DNA from: Lachnospiraceae bacterium
GTDB taxonomy: Bacteria; Bacillota; Clostridia; Lachnospirales; Lachnospiraceae
Reading direction: 5' to 3'
NCBI GenBank assembly: GCA_009774245.1
Contig: VSNM01000041.1
Span: 1-39,633 of the forward strand
Length of the DNA stretch: 39,633 nucleotides
Below the pieces are notes generated by a model. That model searched no databases. It had not been told where the DNA came from and was given only the letters and a program-made list of their open reading frames with translations. Shown here in pieces: positions 17,127 through 26,011 of the stretch. Within the stretch, counting starts at the first letter, position 1. Every line of letters starts with the position of its first letter. Both the position numbers and the translations under genes were made by a program.

Positions 17127-18287
17127 CTACTCGCAGATCAATGTGTCGTCCAGCTTATAAATCCTCGGAATCCGCTTACCGATATCACAGGCCAGCTCAT
17201 AGTTGAATCTGCCCGATACCGCCCCCAGCTCCTCCATCGTGATGTGCTCGCCGCCGTCTGTCCCGATCAGCGTCACCTGATCTCCCACGCGCACCGGCGA
17301 ACTGATGTCCGTAACGTCAATCATAAACTGATCCATACACACGCGCCCCAGAATCGGTGCGCGCTGTCCCTTGACGAGCACATGACCGCGATTGGAAAGG
17401 CTCCTCGGATATCCGTCGCCGTAACCGATGCAGATTGTCGCTACCCGCGTGTCCCTCGTCGTCGTATAGGTGCCTCCGTAGCTGATCTCCTGACCTTTGG
17501 GAACTGTCTTGACATACACAACCCGCGATTTTAGCGAGAGCATCGGTCGAAGCTGTATCCTGCCGTCCGCCTGTACTTCATCGGATGGCCACAATCCATA
17601 CAGGATAATCCCCGCCCGCACTGCGTCCATGTTTGCCTCCGGTATCTCGGCGATGCCCGCACTGTTTGAGCAGTGTTTCATCGGAATAGCAAGCCCCAGC
17701 CTGCTCTCAACCTGTTCCGCATACTCCTTAAAAAGCATCATCTGCTGATATGTCTTTGTCCTGTCCGCCTCGTCCGCCGTCGCAAAATGTGTGAAAATCC
17801 CCTCAATCTCCAGCCCTGGAAGCCCCACGATCTGCCCGATCAGTGTCACGCCCTCATCATCGGGATGAATCCCGATTCTCGTCATACCCGTGTCTATCTT
17901 TAGATGTATTTTGCACTTTTTCCCTGCAGCCACGGCGATGTCCGAGAGCTCCTTCGCCGCCTCATACGTAAAGACCGTCGACCGCACTCCCTCCTCGATC
18001 ATCTGTTCATAGCTGTACGGAAAGGTATACCCTAGTATCAGTATCGGCTTTCGTATCCTGCCCTCTCGCAGCGAAAATGCCTCCTCCGCCGTCGCGACCG
18101 CATAGCCCCACACCTGTTCCTCATCCTCGAGCACACTCGCAATCTGGCTGGCGCCATGCCCGTAACCGTCCGTCTTGATCACCGCGATGATTTTCGTCTT
18201 TTTATTGATGCTATTCTTGATGCTTTCTATATTAAATTGCAGGGCGTCAAGATCGATCTCCGCCCATGCCCTGTCGTAATGTTTCAT
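17127..18287 (-). CDS. alr: alanine racemase
   Basis: From the ATG at 18287 (AAGGAGGGGG site upstream) the enzyme has 386 residues; the in-frame ATG at 18311 is less likely. It interconverts L- and D-alanine with PLP to supply peptidoglycan. Lys38 in AVIKTDGYGHGA is the PLP lysine, and the second catalytic element is seen in SYGGTYTTTRDTRVATICIG. RVCMDQFMIDVT is the typical C-terminal block. It lies 20 bp after nnr, as in many clostridia. Confidence 0.96.
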   Translation of the reverse strand: MKHYDRAWAEIDLDALQFNIESIKNSINKKTKIIAVIKTDGYGHGASQIASVLEDEEQVWGYAVATAEEAFSLREGRIRKPILILGYTFPYSYEQMIEEGVRSTVFTYEAAKELSDIAVAAGKKCKIHLKIDTGMTRIGIHPDDEGVTLIGQIVGLPGLEIEGIFTHFATADEADRTKTYQQMMLFKEYAEQVESRLGLAIPMKHCSNSAGIAEIPEANMDAVRAGIILYGLWPSDEVQADGRIQLRPMLSLKSRVVYVKTVPKGQEISYGGTYTTTRDTRVATICIGYGDGYPRSLSNRGHVLVKGQRAPILGRVCMDQFMIDVTDISSPVRVGDQVTLIGTDGGEHITMEELGAVSGRFNYELACDIGKRIPRIYKLDDTLICE

Positions 18288-18307
18288 TGTATCCCCCTCC
18301 TTGGATT

Positions 18308-19843
18308 TCATTCCTTCTCAATCTCCCCAAGCGCCTTGATAATATCCTGCGCCATGATATAATATGCGGAGGTTTTCTGTCTGGCAAAGTCCCCCGCGAG
18401 CCCATGCGCATATGTGCCCATCACTGCCGCCTCAAATCCGCTGTAGCCCTGTGCCAGCAGTCCCGCTATGATTCCGGTCAGCACATCGCCCGAACCGGCC
18501 GTCGCCATGCCATCATTTCCGCTGGCGTTCAGGTATGTCAGCTTTCCCCTTTTGGACACCAATGTCCGGGCATCCTTGCACACGAGGGACACGTCGTATT
18601 TTTTTGTAAATGCCTTGCAGCTGGCGATCATATCCTTCTTAATCTCTGCCACAGGACACTGCATCAGTCTGGAAAATTCCCCGAGATGCGGCGTAAATAT
18701 GACATCGCTGTCATTTTTCCGGTATCCATACGCGAAATGTTTCAGGAGTTCCGCATCTTTGGCCAACAGATTCAGCGCATCCGCGTCAACCACCATCGGC
18801 TTGTCACACTGTTTGAGCAGTATCTCCAGGATTGTCCTTGCCTTATCAGATATGGAAATTCCCGGTCCGACCGCCACGACATCTGCCCATTCCAGCGCCG
18901 ATAGCAGCGCCTTAAACTCTTCCTGTGAGATTGCCTGCTTCCCATCATCCTCATACGTATCCACAATCGCCTCCGGAAGTTTTTTGAGCAGGCCCTCACG
19001 GTTCTGCGCCGCCGTAAAAATCCGCACCATACCGGCGCCTGTCCGATAGGCGCTCAGCGCAGACAAAAAACATGCGCCGCCCATATTTCTACTTCCGGCA
19101 GCAAGCAGCACCTTTCCAAACGTTCCCTTGTTTCCCGACGGGCTTCTCGCAGGAAAATGCAGATCTTTTTTCCAATCTGTGAACGTGACGACGCCTGACC
19201 GCTTATTCGCTGTCACCGCCGCCGGTATCCCGATCGGCGCACAGACCACCTCGCCCGCACACGAGGCGCCCGGATACAGCATCAATCCCAGCTTTCTGTA
19301 CGCAAAAGTGACAGTAATGTCAGCTTTGACAGCACATCCCATGATACTCCCGTCATCTGCATTCACACCTGACGGGATATCCACTGCCACGACCTTCGCC
19401 CTGGAAGCGTTCACTGCCTCGATGGCCTTGCGGTATTTTCCCTCAACCGCGCGGGTGATGCCGATACCAAATATTGCGTCGACAATCACATCATACAGCG
19501 TGTGCTCCACACCGTAATGAACCGGAATCTTCAATTTCTCAGCCGTCGCAAGCTGGACCGCAGCCTCGGGCGACAGCTTTGACGACTCGCCGATCATATT
19601 GATCTCTGCCCGTATACCGTATTCCTGAAGGATTCTCGCTATGGCAATCCCATCACCGCCATTGTTGCCGCTTCCCGCCATTACGCCCACATAGATATCC
19701 CTGCCATACCTGTCAAGGATCACCCCGACGGTCTGCAGTGCGGCACGCTCCATCAGCACGAGCGATTCGATGCCGTACTCCTCTGTCGCTGCCTTGTCAC
19801 TGGCCTTCATCTCCGCCGATGTCAGCACATATTCCATAAGCAT
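18308..19843 (-). CDS. nnr: bifunctional NAD(P)H-hydrate epimerase/ADP-dependent dehydratase
   Basis: The 511 residues contain both repair activities for hydrated NAD(P)H. The YjeF N-terminal epimerase (about 1-215) has the GSGNNGGDGIAIARIL motif. The ribokinase-like dehydratase (about 225-511) has AGSRNMGGACFLSALSAYRTGAG, a D-rich active-site region (VVDADALNLLA) and NASGNDGMATAGSGDVLTGI. Two ATG codons (19843, 19837) have equally good ribosome sites. The gene runs ahead of alr with a 20-bp gap. Confidence 0.95.
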   Translation of the reverse strand: MLMEYVLTSAEMKASDKAATEEYGIESLVLMERAALQTVGVILDRYGRDIYVGVMAGSGNNGGDGIAIARILQEYGIRAEINMIGESSKLSPEAAVQLATAEKLKIPVHYGVEHTLYDVIVDAIFGIGITRAVEGKYRKAIEAVNASRAKVVAVDIPSGVNADDGSIMGCAVKADITVTFAYRKLGLMLYPGASCAGEVVCAPIGIPAAVTANKRSGVVTFTDWKKDLHFPARSPSGNKGTFGKVLLAAGSRNMGGACFLSALSAYRTGAGMVRIFTAAQNREGLLKKLPEAIVDTYEDDGKQAISQEEFKALLSALEWADVVAVGPGISISDKARTILEILLKQCDKPMVVDADALNLLAKDAELLKHFAYGYRKNDSDVIFTPHLGEFSRLMQCPVAEIKKDMIASCKAFTKKYDVSLVCKDARTLVSKRGKLTYLNASGNDGMATAGSGDVLTGIIAGLLAQGYSGFEAAVMGTYAHGLAGDFARQKTSAYYIMAQDIIKALGEIEKE

Positions 19844-19880
19844 TCCCTGCCTTTCCTTAGCGAAAAAAACTCCAAAACAG

Positions 19881-20531
19881 CTATTCCTGATTCGGAGTCT
19901 TTTCGTTAATTAAATCCTTTTCCTTATTCAGCACATTCTGAGGATTGTACTTCATGTCAAACATATCGATCACATCCGGACCAAAGATCGAGTGCATATA
20001 ATTGTACATCTCGTCATTCCAGATCTCCTTCTGCTGCTTCTGGATGATCTTCTTCTTGAGCTGAACCTTGAAGTCGGACACCCACTGATTGATCTCTTCA
20101 ATGTCCTTGACGTTCTGCTGAATCCTGCCATAACACACCCGCATCGACGCCAGCATCAGCTCGAAATTCGCCTCATCGATCTGCCTTGGAATCTCCAACA
20201 GCTCGTCATTGTAGGTCTCCATCTTCTGGTTGGACTCCTCGATCATGCGCTTGTTCTCCGACATCTTCTTCTCCTTCGCCGAGCTGTCGGGAAGCTCCAT
20301 GATGGACACGATCTCCTGCATGAGCTTCTTCTTGAATGCGGCAAGGCTCTTTACCTCAGTGTTGAGCTTCCCCTGCCGCTTTAAGATCTCATTGAGATTG
20401 TCCTCGAGACGCTGAATCTCCTCGCTCACCCCCGTCTGCGTAAAGAGCCTGTGCCATTGATTATCCAATGTCAAAACCGGTATCTTTTTGCCTATTAATG
20501 CCTCGCGAAAGACCTCGTCCTCCTGCTCCAT
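19881..20531 (-). CDS. conserved hypothetical coiled-coil protein
   Basis: The 216-residue protein has no signal peptide, no membrane helix and no motif I recognise. Residues about 32-185 are rich in Glu, Lys, Leu and Gln with heptad-like spacing (EEIQRLEDNLNEILKRQGKL and onward), which suggests long coiled coils. The C-terminus contains IFGPDVIDMFDMKYNPQNVL. It lies between rex and nnr on the same strand, 37 bp before nnr. The position suggests a housekeeping unit, but no function can be assigned. Confidence 0.75.
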   Translation of the reverse strand: MEQEDEVFREALIGKKIPVLTLDNQWHRLFTQTGVSEEIQRLEDNLNEILKRQGKLNTEVKSLAAFKKKLMQEIVSIMELPDSSAKEKKMSENKRMIEESNQKMETYNDELLEIPRQIDEANFELMLASMRVCYGRIQQNVKDIEEINQWVSDFKVQLKKKIIQKQQKEIWNDEMYNYMHSIFGPDVIDMFDMKYNPQNVLNKEKDLINEKTPNQE

Positions 20532-20580
20532 ATTTATACCCCCATCTGATCACACCATTTTACACGTTCCTAGTGCCGCT

Positions 20581-21207
20581 CTATTGATTTGCGATTCCAT
20601 ATGACAATTTCATAAGACTGTCTGAGAGATGCACGTTCTCGACCACGATGCTCTCAGGCACATTCAGGTCCACATGCGCAAAATTCCAGATTGCCTTGAT
20701 ATTGCATCTGACGAGCAGCTCGGCCGTCCTGACAGCGCCCTCCTTAGGTATGGTGAGCACCGCGATGTCAATATCATTTTCCCTGACAAACCGCTCGATC
20801 TGCTCCACCGGCTGCACAGCAATCCCCCGAAGCTCCTTGCCGTACAACGCGGGATTTTTATCAAAAATACCCTTTACCATGAACCCTCTGCGCTCAAAGT
20901 TCACATACTTGGCAAGCGCCTGCCCAAGGTTCCCCGCGCCTATGATGATCAGATTATAGGACTGATCCAGCCCGAGAATCTTCGCAATCTCATTGTACAG
21001 ATATTCCACATTGTAGCCATATCCCTGCTGCCCAAAACCGCCAAAATTATTAAAGTCCTGCCGAATCTGTGACGCAGTGACTTTCATCAACTTACTCAAA
21101 TCCTGAGATGATATCCTCTCGATGCCGCTATTTTTCAAATCCCCAAGATATCTGTAATATCGGGGAAGCCTCGCGACAACAGCCTGTGATATAACCTTAT
21201 CATCCAC
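20581..21207 (-). CDS. rex: redox-sensing transcriptional repressor Rex
   Basis: The GTG at 21207, with GGAGG 9 nt upstream, gives a 208-residue protein of normal Rex length; the ATG at 21363 would add 52 unlikely residues. The N-terminal winged helix includes VVARLPRYYRYLGDLKNSGI and RISSQDLSKLMKVTASQIRQDFNNFGGFGQQGYGY. The Rossmann domain shows IIGAGNLGQALAKY and binds NADH/NAD+. Rex represses fermentation and respiration genes until NADH rises. A site matching its operator lies in its own promoter (21306-21323). Confidence 0.97.
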   Translation of the reverse strand: MDDKVISQAVVARLPRYYRYLGDLKNSGIERISSQDLSKLMKVTASQIRQDFNNFGGFGQQGYGYNVEYLYNEIAKILGLDQSYNLIIIGAGNLGQALAKYVNFERRGFMVKGIFDKNPALYGKELRGIAVQPVEQIERFVRENDIDIAVLTIPKEGAVRTAELLVRCNIKAIWNFAHVDLNVPESIVVENVHLSDSLMKLSYGIANQ

Positions 21208-21294
21208 GATTCCTAACCTCCAAATGACATTACCTCCTGGCAATACGCATTTCATATGCAATATGCCAAAAAAATAACAAAATCTATAGAATAT

Positions 21295-21323
21295 ATTATA
21301 CAATCTTGTTAAATGATTGTCAA
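21295..21323 (-). promoter_or_regulatory. rex promoter with embedded Rex operator
   Basis: On the minus strand TTGACA (21318-21323) and TATAAT (21295-21300) are exactly 17 bp apart, a full-consensus promoter. Positions 21306-21323 read TTGTTAAATGATTGTCAA on the plus strand, which fits the Rex operator TTGTTAA-N4-TTAACAA except for two bases. It covers the -35 box and part of the spacer, so autorepression is likely. Confidence 0.7.
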
Positions 21324-21347
21324 TTCTTTTTCTGGTTCGGATTCCGA

Positions 21348-21376
21348 TTGATTTTATTTGCATTCTCTTTTATAAT
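21348..21376 (+). promoter_or_regulatory. promoter of the ABC-F gene
   Basis: TTGATT (21348-21353), 17 bp, TATAAT (21371-21376), then an AAGGAGG site just before the ATG at 21413. It is divergent from the rex promoter, with the Rex-like site 25 bp upstream of the -35 box. Confidence 0.7.
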
Positions 21377-21412
21377 AGGTAGATAGATTTCATACCCAAG
21401 GAGGAAATTCCC

Positions 21413-23320
21413 ATGATTTTATCATGCAATAACATAGACAAGACGTTTGTCGACAACCACGTCATCAAAAACGCCTCTTTTCATATAGAAGATTATGAGA
21501 AGGCGGCGATCGTCGGCATCAACGGTGCGGGCAAGACCACACTGCTCAAAATCATCACAGGCGGACTCCCTGCCGACGCGGGCAGCGTGACCTTCGCAAA
21601 GGACAAAAGCTTCGGCTATCTGGCACAGCATCAGGCCGTGGACAGCGAAAACACGATCTTCGACGAACTGCTCACCGTCAAACAGGAGGTTCTCGACCTT
21701 GAGGCAGCGATCCGTCAGACGGAAGCCGACATGAAACATGCCGCTGATGACGAGCTTGATCTCCTGCTCAAGAAATACGCGGACATGACGCACCGCTTTG
21801 AGGACATCAACGGCTACGCCTGCAAGAGCGAAGTAACCGGCATCCTAAAAGGTCTCGGCTTTCCGGAGGAGGAATTTGACAAGAAGGTTGCCACACTCTC
21901 CGGCGGCCAGAAAACGCGCGTGGCGCTCGGAAAACTGCTCCTGCAGAAGCCGGACCTCATCATGCTCGACGAGCCCACCAACCACCTTGACCTCAACTCC
22001 ATCGCATGGCTTGAGACGTATCTGCTCAATTACAAGGGCGCTGTCATCATCGTCTCACACGACCGGTATTTTCTGGATCGGATCGCCACGAAGATCATCG
22101 AGATCGACAACGGCGTGGTGTCTTCTTTCAATGGAAACTACACGAATTATGCCACTCTGAAAAAGAACCTGCGCGCCGAGCAGATGCACGCTTACCTAAA
22201 CCAGCAGCGCGAGATCAGACATCAGGAGGAAGTCATCGACAAGCTCAAGCAGTTTAACCGCGAAAAGTCCATCCGGCGCGCCGAGAGCCGCGAGAAAATG
22301 CTGGACAAGATAGAACGCCTCGAAAAACCTGTCGAAGTCAGAGCCGACATGAAGCTCACACTCACCCCGCACAGAACCAGCGGCAATGACGTTATGCAGA
22401 TCGAAGGACTTTCAAAAAAATTTGACAGCCAACAGCTGTTTGCAAATGTCTCCTTCGAGATCAAGCGCGGCGAACACGTCGCCATCATCGGGGACAACGG
22501 CACGGGCAAGACCACGCTCCTGAAAATCATCAACGAGCTCATTCCTATGGACAGCGGCACAATTCGGCTCGGGGCAAATGTGGAGATCGGGTACTATGAT
22601 CAGGAGCACCATGTACTTCACATGGACAAGACATTATTTGAAGAGATCAGCGATGATTACCCATACCTGACCAACACGGAAATCCGCAACACACTGGCAG
22701 CATTTTTGTTCACGGGTGAGGATGTCTTTAAAAAGATCAGTGCGCTGAGCGGCGGCGAGCGCGGGCGCGTATCCCTTGCAAAGCTGATGCTGTCCGAGGC
22801 GAACTTCCTCATTCTCGACGAGCCGACCAACCACCTTGACATCACCTCAAAGGAAATCCTCGAGACGGCGCTCAACGCCTATGAGGGTACTGTATTATAC
22901 GTCTCGCACGACCGATATTTCATCAACAGGACAGCGAGCCGCATCCTCGAGCTCACACATCATGAGTTCATCAACTATATCGGAAACTACGACTACTATC
23001 TCGAGAAAAAGGAAATTCTGACACCCGTGTCAGAAATCAGTCCTGGCGCAGACGAGGCGGAGCCCTCCGCACAGAAGCTTGACTGGAAGCAGCAGAAAGA
23101 AAATCAAGCGCTGATCCGCAAACGCGAAAATGACCTGAAAAAATGCGAGGACAAAATCCAGGCGCTCGAAACCAGGAGCGCCGCGCTCGACGAGGAGATG
23201 GCAAAGCCCGAAATTGCGACAAACTCCGTCAAACTACAGGAGATCGCTGTGGAAAAAGAGCGCATTGAATCTGAACTGGAAGAACTTTATTCCAGATGGG
23301 AAACATTATCGGAAGCATAA
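21413..23320 (+). CDS. ABC-F family ATPase
   Basis: The 635 residues hold two ABC domains without membrane helices. The first has Walker A GINGAGKTT, signature LSGGQKTRVAL and Walker B LIMLDEPTNHLDL. The second has GDNGTGKTT, LSGGERGRVSLAKL and FLILDEPTNHLDI. The linker between them is long, helical and basic. A Glu/Lys-rich C-terminal coiled coil (about 555-630) resembles the YdiF/Uup type. Such proteins bind the ribosomal E site and act in translation; some protect against antibiotics. The present one cannot be placed among resistance types from sequence alone, and a housekeeping role is the simpler reading. Confidence 0.92.
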   Translation: MILSCNNIDKTFVDNHVIKNASFHIEDYEKAAIVGINGAGKTTLLKIITGGLPADAGSVTFAKDKSFGYLAQHQAVDSENTIFDELLTVKQEVLDLEAAIRQTEADMKHAADDELDLLLKKYADMTHRFEDINGYACKSEVTGILKGLGFPEEEFDKKVATLSGGQKTRVALGKLLLQKPDLIMLDEPTNHLDLNSIAWLETYLLNYKGAVIIVSHDRYFLDRIATKIIEIDNGVVSSFNGNYTNYATLKKNLRAEQMHAYLNQQREIRHQEEVIDKLKQFNREKSIRRAESREKMLDKIERLEKPVEVRADMKLTLTPHRTSGNDVMQIEGLSKKFDSQQLFANVSFEIKRGEHVAIIGDNGTGKTTLLKIINELIPMDSGTIRLGANVEIGYYDQEHHVLHMDKTLFEEISDDYPYLTNTEIRNTLAAFLFTGEDVFKKISALSGGERGRVSLAKLMLSEANFLILDEPTNHLDITSKEILETALNAYEGTVLYVSHDRYFINRTASRILELTHHEFINYIGNYDYYLEKKEILTPVSEISPGADEAEPSAQKLDWKQQKENQALIRKRENDLKKCEDKIQALETRSAALDEEMAKPEIATNSVKLQEIAVEKERIESELEELYSRWETLSEA

Positions 23321-23378
23321 GACATAATCAAATAAGAAAATACGATGTAAAATAATACTATGATAGGAGATTCTCTAT

Positions 23379-24428
23379 ATGGAAACAACAAAAAAATTTC
23401 TGATCATCGACGGTTCCTCGATGCTCAGCACTTCATACTACGGCAATCTGCCCAAATCTGTACTCTATGCCAAGACAGACGAAGAGAAGGAAAAACACTA
23501 CTCTGAGATCCTGCACAACTCCAAAGGGGAGTACACGAACGCACTCTTCACCATGCTGCGAACCCTGATCTCCCTGTACAAAAAGGCCAAACCGGACTAT
23601 GTGGCAGTCGCCTTTGATGTGTCCCGCGATACATTCCGCCGCACTGTGCTGGGCGCGGACTCCTACAAGGCCAACCGAAAGGAAGCACCCGCTCCATTAA
23701 AGGAACAGTTCATCGCCATGGAGAACCTTTTGCAGAAAATCGGTTGTCAGGTATTGATGGACAAGGATTATGAGGCAGACGATTTTGCCGCCTCTCTCGT
23801 GCGGAAGTTTGAGTCGCCGGAGCTTGAGACGTATCTTCTCACGAAAGATCACGATTACTTCCAGCTGGTGAGCGATTACACCAGACTATGGCGCGTCACG
23901 GACAAGGAAAAGGTAAAGGATATGCAGCAGCGATACGGTCTCTGTGCCGGAGAGAACGGCTATACATCCCTCCCGGCAGGAATCTTTGAGTACACCGCCG
24001 ATATCGTCTACGCCGAGGAGGGCGTGTACCCGGAAAATATCGTCACACTGCTCTCTATCACCGGCGATCCCGGGGACGGCATTCCCGGCTGCAAGGGCGT
24101 GTCCTCGGCTGCTGCCCCTCTCGTGAACGAGTACGGTTCCCTCGACGCAATCTACGCGGTCATTGATGACTGCGAGGGCAATAAGAAAAAAGAAAAGGCG
24201 CTGTCCGACTTCTGGAAGAGCAGTCTCGGCATCGGGCGCAGTCCGCTGAATGCCCTGAAGGAAAACAAAGAGACTGTGTACCTCAGCTACCAGCTCGCCA
24301 AGATGAAGGACGATATCCCCATCGCACAGTCCCTGGAGGATTTTGCGCTGAATATTGACAAAGCTGCCCTCAAGGAAGAGCTGAGACGCTACGAGATGCT
24401 CAGCCTGATCGCGGAATTGAGACTGTAA
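23379..24428 (+). CDS. stand-alone 5'-3' exonuclease (PolA N-domain/FEN-like)
   Basis: The 349 residues match the 5'-3' exonuclease domain of DNA polymerase I without the polymerase. Metal-binding and helical-arch elements are visible: LIIDGSSMLSTSYYG, AVAFDVSRDTFRR, DKDYEADDFAASL, LLTKDHDYFQLV and SITGDPGDGIPGCKGVSSAAA in the helix-hairpin-helix. It should remove RNA primers or flaps. Residues about 180-215 form an insert typical of a clostridial subgroup. It lies 58 bp after the ABC-F gene and is probably co-transcribed; its stop is 6 bp before the hairpin of the 24.4-kb element. Confidence 0.88.
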   Translation: METTKKFLIIDGSSMLSTSYYGNLPKSVLYAKTDEEKEKHYSEILHNSKGEYTNALFTMLRTLISLYKKAKPDYVAVAFDVSRDTFRRTVLGADSYKANRKEAPAPLKEQFIAMENLLQKIGCQVLMDKDYEADDFAASLVRKFESPELETYLLTKDHDYFQLVSDYTRLWRVTDKEKVKDMQQRYGLCAGENGYTSLPAGIFEYTADIVYAEEGVYPENIVTLLSITGDPGDGIPGCKGVSSAAAPLVNEYGSLDAIYAVIDDCEGNKKKEKALSDFWKSSLGIGRSPLNALKENKETVYLSYQLAKMKDDIPIAQSLEDFALNIDKAALKEELRRYEMLSLIAELRL

Positions 24429-24433
24429 GCTGC

Positions 24434-24476
24434 AAAAAGGTGTAAGACCTTAAATAATAAGATCTTACACCTTTTT
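24434..24476 (-). terminator. strong hairpin terminator, bidirectional
   Basis: AAAAAGGTGTAAGA pairs with TCTTACACCTTTTT over 14 bp, extended by five more pairs with one G-U in minus-strand RNA. Both flanks are A/T runs, so it can end the exonuclease transcript from the left and the icd/small-ORF transcript from the right. Confidence 0.8.
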
Positions 24477-24499
24477 AGTTGGCTGCTACTATTTAGTTG

Positions 24500-24637
24500 T
24501 TATGATTCTTTATTGTCATTTTCGTTCTCTTTTGGATCATGTGTTTCAATATACTCGATAAGGTTGAGTATCTTTGTATCGTTTACGCCATCAGCCCTTA
24601 AACTTCTTATAAGGTTTACGATCTCCTTACCTGTCAT
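24500..24637 (-). CDS. small protein of 45 residues in repeat element A
   Basis: The ORF starts MTGKEIVNLIRSLRADGVND and ends in an acidic, Asn-rich tail (HDPKENENDNKES). An AGGGTGATT site stands just upstream of the ATG, with the same spacing as in copy B. The first 35 residues look alpha-helical; I recognise no domain. It lies downstream of icd on the same strand, about 100 bp from the icd stop. It resembles the copy-B protein in length and in the MT-K start, but overall identity is low, so coding status rests mainly on the shared ribosome site and position. Confidence 0.5.
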   Translation of the reverse strand: MTGKEIVNLIRSLRADGVNDTKILNLIEYIETHDPKENENDNKES

Positions 24638-24741
24638 ACAATCACCCTGCTTTCTTTTAATCTATACTGATTGTTACATCTTAATCATAACAGATTATAT
24701 AAAAGGTGTAAAGCCCTGAATTGAATACCAAACTACAACGA

Positions 24742-25950
24742 TCAAAGCGCGTCAAACGTCCCCCGTATCGCCTTGATAAAGTCCAGGCTGTTTAAAATCA
24801 CCGGATTTTCACAGGTTGAGATCAGCGACAAGCTCTTTGTCATCTTTCCGTCCTCGACAGTCTTGATACATGCCCTGTCCAGCTTGTCCGCGAACTCACA
24901 GAGCTCCTGTATCCCGTCCAGCTCGCCGCGCTTGCGCAGTGCGCCTGTCCATGCGAAGATCGTCGCGATCGAGTTGGTGGAGGTCTCCTCACCCTTCAGA
25001 TGCTTGTAGTAATGGCGCTGTACTGTCCCATGCGCCGCCTCGTATTCATAGACGCCGCTCGGTGATACCAGCACGGAAGTCATCATTGACAGATCCCCGT
25101 ATGCCGTCGCCACCATATCAGACATCACATCGCCGTCATAATTTTTGCACGCCCATATGAAACCGCCCTCGGAGCGAATCACGCGCGCAACCGCGTCATC
25201 GATCAGTGTATAGAAATACTCGATTCCGAGCTCATCAAACTTTGCCTTGTACTCCGCGTCATAGATCTCCTGAAAAATATCCTTGAACGTGTGATCGTAT
25301 TTCTTGGAGATCGTATCCTTGGTGGAAAACCAAAGATCCTGCTTCGTGTCAATCGCATAGCCAAAGCACGCCCTCGCAAAGCTGGAGATAGACTCCTTCG
25401 TATTGTGGATACCCTGGATAATCCCTTCCCCGTCAAAATTGTGAATCAGCTCCCTCGTCTCTGTCCCGTCCTCCGCGGTAAAGACAAGCTCCGCCTTTCC
25501 TTTGCCCGGCACCTTGATCTCCGCATTCTTGTACACATCACCGTATGCGTGGCGGGCGATCGTGATCGGCTTCGTCCAGTTCTTCACATACGGAACAATA
25601 CCCTTTACCAGAATGGGCGCACGGAACACTGTACCGTCCAGGATTGCCCTGATCGTCCCATTCGGGCTCTTCCACATCTCTTTGAGATTATACTCTGTCA
25701 TTCTCGCAGCGTTCGGCGTGATCGTCGCGCACTTGACCGCAACCCCATACTTTTTGGTCGCCTCCGCAGAATCCACCGTCACCTGGTCGTTCGTCTCGTT
25801 GCGATGCTCCAGCCCAAGATCATAGTACTCAGACTTTAGGTCTATGTACGGAAGAATCAGCTCGTCCTTGATCATCTTCCAGAGTATTCTGGTCATCTCG
25901 TCCCCATCCATCTCCACCAAAGGTGTTGTCATCTGAATCTTTGCCATCAT
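24742..25950 (-). CDS. icd: NADP-dependent isocitrate dehydrogenase (eukaryote-like type)
   Basis: The 402-residue enzyme converts isocitrate to 2-oxoglutarate and CO2 with NADP+. Family landmarks are MTTPLVEMDGDEMTRILWKM at the start, CATITPNAARMTEYNLKEMW, SPNGTIRAILDGTVFR (substrate-binding Ser and Arg), VARVIRSEGGFIWACKNYDGDVMSD (metal-binding Asp residues) and EAAHGTVQRHYYKHLKGE. This is the dimeric type also found in mitochondria. AGGAGG stands 5 and 8 nt before two ATG codons in tandem. With the Re-citrate synthase in the same string it supplies 2-oxoglutarate for glutamate synthesis; aconitase is not in the window. Confidence 0.96.
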   Translation of the reverse strand: MMAKIQMTTPLVEMDGDEMTRILWKMIKDELILPYIDLKSEYYDLGLEHRNETNDQVTVDSAEATKKYGVAVKCATITPNAARMTEYNLKEMWKSPNGTIRAILDGTVFRAPILVKGIVPYVKNWTKPITIARHAYGDVYKNAEIKVPGKGKAELVFTAEDGTETRELIHNFDGEGIIQGIHNTKESISSFARACFGYAIDTKQDLWFSTKDTISKKYDHTFKDIFQEIYDAEYKAKFDELGIEYFYTLIDDAVARVIRSEGGFIWACKNYDGDVMSDMVATAYGDLSMMTSVLVSPSGVYEYEAAHGTVQRHYYKHLKGEETSTNSIATIFAWTGALRKRGELDGIQELCEFADKLDRACIKTVEDGKMTKSLSLISTCENPVILNSLDFIKAIRGTFDAL

Positions 25951-26011
25951 TGTATCCTCCTAGTTTCATCATTCCTAATCAGTTTCATAGTTTCGTGAAG
26001 AACACCGCGCA

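Larger units (their letters stand above)
24434..24715 (-). repeat. small-ORF element, copy A (possible non-autonomous transposon)
   Basis: Reading the minus strand, the element begins GGCTTTACACCTTTTATATA, keeps AATCTGTTAT and a CAGG-TGATT ribosome site, holds a 45-codon ORF, and ends in a hairpin (24434-24447 with 24463-24476, loop region between) followed by T residues. Copy B at 29407-29693 shares the same order and much of the leader sequence. The end motif GTGTAAAG (plus strand) resembles ends of IS256-family elements as I remember them. CTTACACCTTTTT near 24464 and AAAAGGTGTAAAG near 24701 are inverted with respect to each other. No clear target duplication was found. No transposase is present. 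Confidence 0.55.

Noticed and set aside
21413..23320. ABC-F gene as an antibiotic resistance determinant
   Set aside because: Sequence resembles housekeeping YdiF/Uup-type members, and no resistance-type leader peptide or mobile context is seen.
24434..24715. Target-site duplication around copy A
   Set aside because: No direct repeat of 8-9 bp could be found at either possible pair of ends, so insertion by transposition is not proven.
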